DNA of 64,000 nt from Antedon mediterranea (lineage: Eukaryota > Echinodermata > Crinoidea > Comatulida > Antedonidae): contig NC_092676.1 of the NCBI RefSeq assembly GCF_964355755.1, positions 15,792,288 to 15,856,287 of the forward strand. The letters are read 5' to 3'. Under the pieces are notes generated by a model that was given only the letters and a program-made list of their open reading frames with translations, did not search any database and was not told where the DNA came from. The position numbers and the translations under genes are program-made. This document shows, in pieces, positions 62,347 to 64,000 of the stretch (position 1 is the stretch's first letter; every line of letters starts with the position of its first letter).

Positions 62347-63870
62347 ATGGCATCAGACGCTGCCAGTAAATACGAAGAAGAAGCACGATGCAGTATAATT
62401 CAGTGTACCTTATGTAAACAGCAATACAAAGATCCTAGAACGTTGTCGTGTCTACATACATTCTGTCTAAAATGCTTACGTTTGTATATTGAAGACTTGG
62501 ACGGCTCGAAACCGAAATGCACAATATGCGGAACTGAATTCTCTGGCTCTGAAAAAGACATTGAGCATTTACAAACAGATGTACTAATTAATCGTACACT
62601 TGAATGCAAAAATGAAGAACTTTCTGATCAAGTATGCTCATTGTGTGACTCTGAAGCAACCGAGAAATGCTTCCACTGTAACCATTGTCTTTGTGACCGA
62701 GATGCAGATAACCATCGCAAAATTCCTTCAACAATGAATCACACGCTGGTGAAACTGAAAGAATACCAGCAGATGTCGGCATCAGAGCGTCTTTCTCTTC
62801 GTCCAACAAAGTGTTCGCAGTCGCATCATGGAGATTGTACTGTAGACTATTTCTGCTCAACTTGTGATACACCGGTGTGCATCAAATGCACGTTGACAGA
62901 CCATGACCGTACAGAGCATAATTTACACAGCATGAACGAGGTTATCGAGACAGACAAAAAAGAACTTAGCGAAGAACAATTGTTTGTAGCCACACAATAC
63001 AAGCAACTAACCAAAGCTGAAAAGAAAATCTTTGAAACAAGAGAAAAACTCACTAAAGCAAAAGAGGAAGCGATAAAAATAATAACAGAACGGTCGAATG
63101 ATTTGAGAAAACACATAGACAGGCTGCAAAATGAATTAGCTGATGATATCACCGCAAAATACAACACAAAGGTGAATGTTCTTGACAAACAGCTCGATGA
63201 CATGGATCGTCGCATGAATGAAATGGACATGACGACGGCATACATCGACGCATTAATGCAATGCAAGAACCCAGAGGTATTCCTAGATGCTAGTAAAAAA
63301 TGGTACGAACAATTTAAAGAAAAGAAACCAGATTACTCGGAAGTTGAAGTTGAGCCAATTGAGAACTCGTACCTTAGAGTGGAACTGGACGAGAAACCAA
63401 TAGACGATATTGTAAAAGCAGAACTAATCTGCACTGTATTCTGTACATCTGCAGTTGGTTGTCATTCACAACTCAATGGTTGTCCAGATGAAGCCGAGAT
63501 TGGCTCTGACGTTAAGTTTAACATCGTAATTAAAGATAAAAATGATTCAAAGGTTGCACTTTGTGGAACGTCGCCAGATGTGGAAATTACGAGTCCTAAT
63601 GACCATAAGACAGTTTTAAATGGTGAAACAACTTCAGGTAGTAAATTCAAATACGAATGGAGTCCAACTTCTCTTGGTAAACACACTTTATCAGTTCGAC
63701 TTTTCAATAATGACGTGAAGGGTTCGCCAAAGGTAATTAGCATATACCCCAAAAATAGCAAAGGTCAACACAAAAATGATAAAGGTGGAAGTAATAGCAC
63801 ACAAAAGAAATCAGGATCATCTTCAAAACATGTAAAGTCAGAACAAAGAAAAGCAGGATGGAAAAAGTAA
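62347..63870 (+). CDS. TRIM-type protein: RING, two B-boxes, coiled coil, filamin repeat, 507 aa
   Basis: One uninterrupted frame from ATG to TAA. The RING finger (about residues 20-63) has CTLCKQQYKDPRTLSCLHTF, CLKC and CTIC. B-box 1 (about 95-130) has CSLCDSEATEKCFHC-x-CLC. B-box 2 (about 154-196) has CSQSHHGDCTVDYFC, CDTPVCIKC and DHDRTEHNLH. A long charged coiled coil spans about 200-300. A filamin-type immunoglobulin repeat (about 375-470) shows GSDVKFNIVIKD, then KYEWSPTSLGKHTLSVRLFN and VKGSPKVI. The tail is Lys/Ser-rich. In the family the RING recruits E2 enzymes, giving ubiquitin ligase activity, and the coiled coil dimerises. The TRIM2/3/71 group adds NHL repeats after filamin; here the protein ends instead, more like TRIM45. 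Single-exon coding, as in many expanded invertebrate TRIM sets. Confidence 0.9.
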   Translation: MASDAASKYEEEARCSIIQCTLCKQQYKDPRTLSCLHTFCLKCLRLYIEDLDGSKPKCTICGTEFSGSEKDIEHLQTDVLINRTLECKNEELSDQVCSLCDSEATEKCFHCNHCLCDRDADNHRKIPSTMNHTLVKLKEYQQMSASERLSLRPTKCSQSHHGDCTVDYFCSTCDTPVCIKCTLTDHDRTEHNLHSMNEVIETDKKELSEEQLFVATQYKQLTKAEKKIFETREKLTKAKEEAIKIITERSNDLRKHIDRLQNELADDITAKYNTKVNVLDKQLDDMDRRMNEMDMTTAYIDALMQCKNPEVFLDASKKWYEQFKEKKPDYSEVEVEPIENSYLRVELDEKPIDDIVKAELICTVFCTSAVGCHSQLNGCPDEAEIGSDVKFNIVIKDKNDSKVALCGTSPDVEITSPNDHKTVLNGETTSGSKFKYEWSPTSLGKHTLSVRLFNNDVKGSPKVISIYPKNSKGQHKNDKGGSNSTQKKSGSSSKHVKSEQRKAGWKK

Positions 63871-64000
63871 ATATCGTAAAATGGTTTAAATTGGCCTACT
63901 CTTTTATACTTGGCTACTCTAGATACTTACAGAATCTGACCATTAAGACAACTAGAAAGCCACTCCGAGAGGGCATGCCTCCGCCTACTGTAAAATTCTC

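Overview
The window is eukaryotic nuclear DNA from an animal: AT-rich, intron-rich, with GT-AG splice sites and many transposon remnants. The gene set (CPSF6, Ashwin, ferritins, a RING/B-box/filamin TRIM protein) and the frequent AGGCCTA-type words suggest a marine invertebrate deuterostome, most likely an echinoderm, perhaps a crinoid. The species call is an inference and weak. All exon models were built by hand from splice signals, reading phase and remembered family sequences; none has transcript support.

Left part (1-11 kb): the last exon of a THAP-like gene, then an eight-exon plus-strand gene (1351-8976) joining an atypical homeodomain to an HMG-box-like segment. Its intron 6 holds a decayed transposon-derived gene and a 5'-truncated LINE. 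Two foldback elements and a TTTATTCGAGG-type repeat are in or near this gene.

Middle (11.4-32.6 kb): a complete twelve-exon CPSF6 gene (RRM, long Pro-rich region with a coding PPHGG minisatellite, RE/RD/RS-rich tail), followed by about 9 kb of AT-rich DNA with a foldback element and a small tandem array.

32.6-45.3 kb, minus strand: two tandem ferritin genes with identical intron positions. One keeps the full ferroxidase centre; the other has lost it and looks like a vertebrate light chain. Then comes a four-exon atypical SDR gene (GATGKTG, biliverdin-reductase-B/NmrA-like). Its intron 2 has been filled by a Penelope-like fragment, tandem 364-bp units each carrying a tRNA-like gene, and a 96-copy TA tract inside a large inverted repeat.

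45.1-59.2 kb, minus strand: an Ashwin (C2orf49) homologue whose last intron is about 10.9 kb. That intron holds a 27-bp, cytosine-poor minisatellite split by a Penelope-like element with a 13-bp target duplication and a perfect 2 x 90 bp terminal palindrome. The Penelope ORF is itself broken by a 1.6-kb hAT-type element with an 8-bp target duplication. The predicted last Ashwin exon encodes a membrane-spanning tail that the vertebrate protein lacks.

Right end: a 58-bp satellite of about 26 copies (60.2-61.7 kb), then a single-exon TRIM gene with RING, two B-boxes, coiled coil and filamin repeat but no NHL or SPRY domain. The host genes are unrelated in function and do not form an operon or pathway. 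The shared theme is repeated nesting of mobile DNA in introns.
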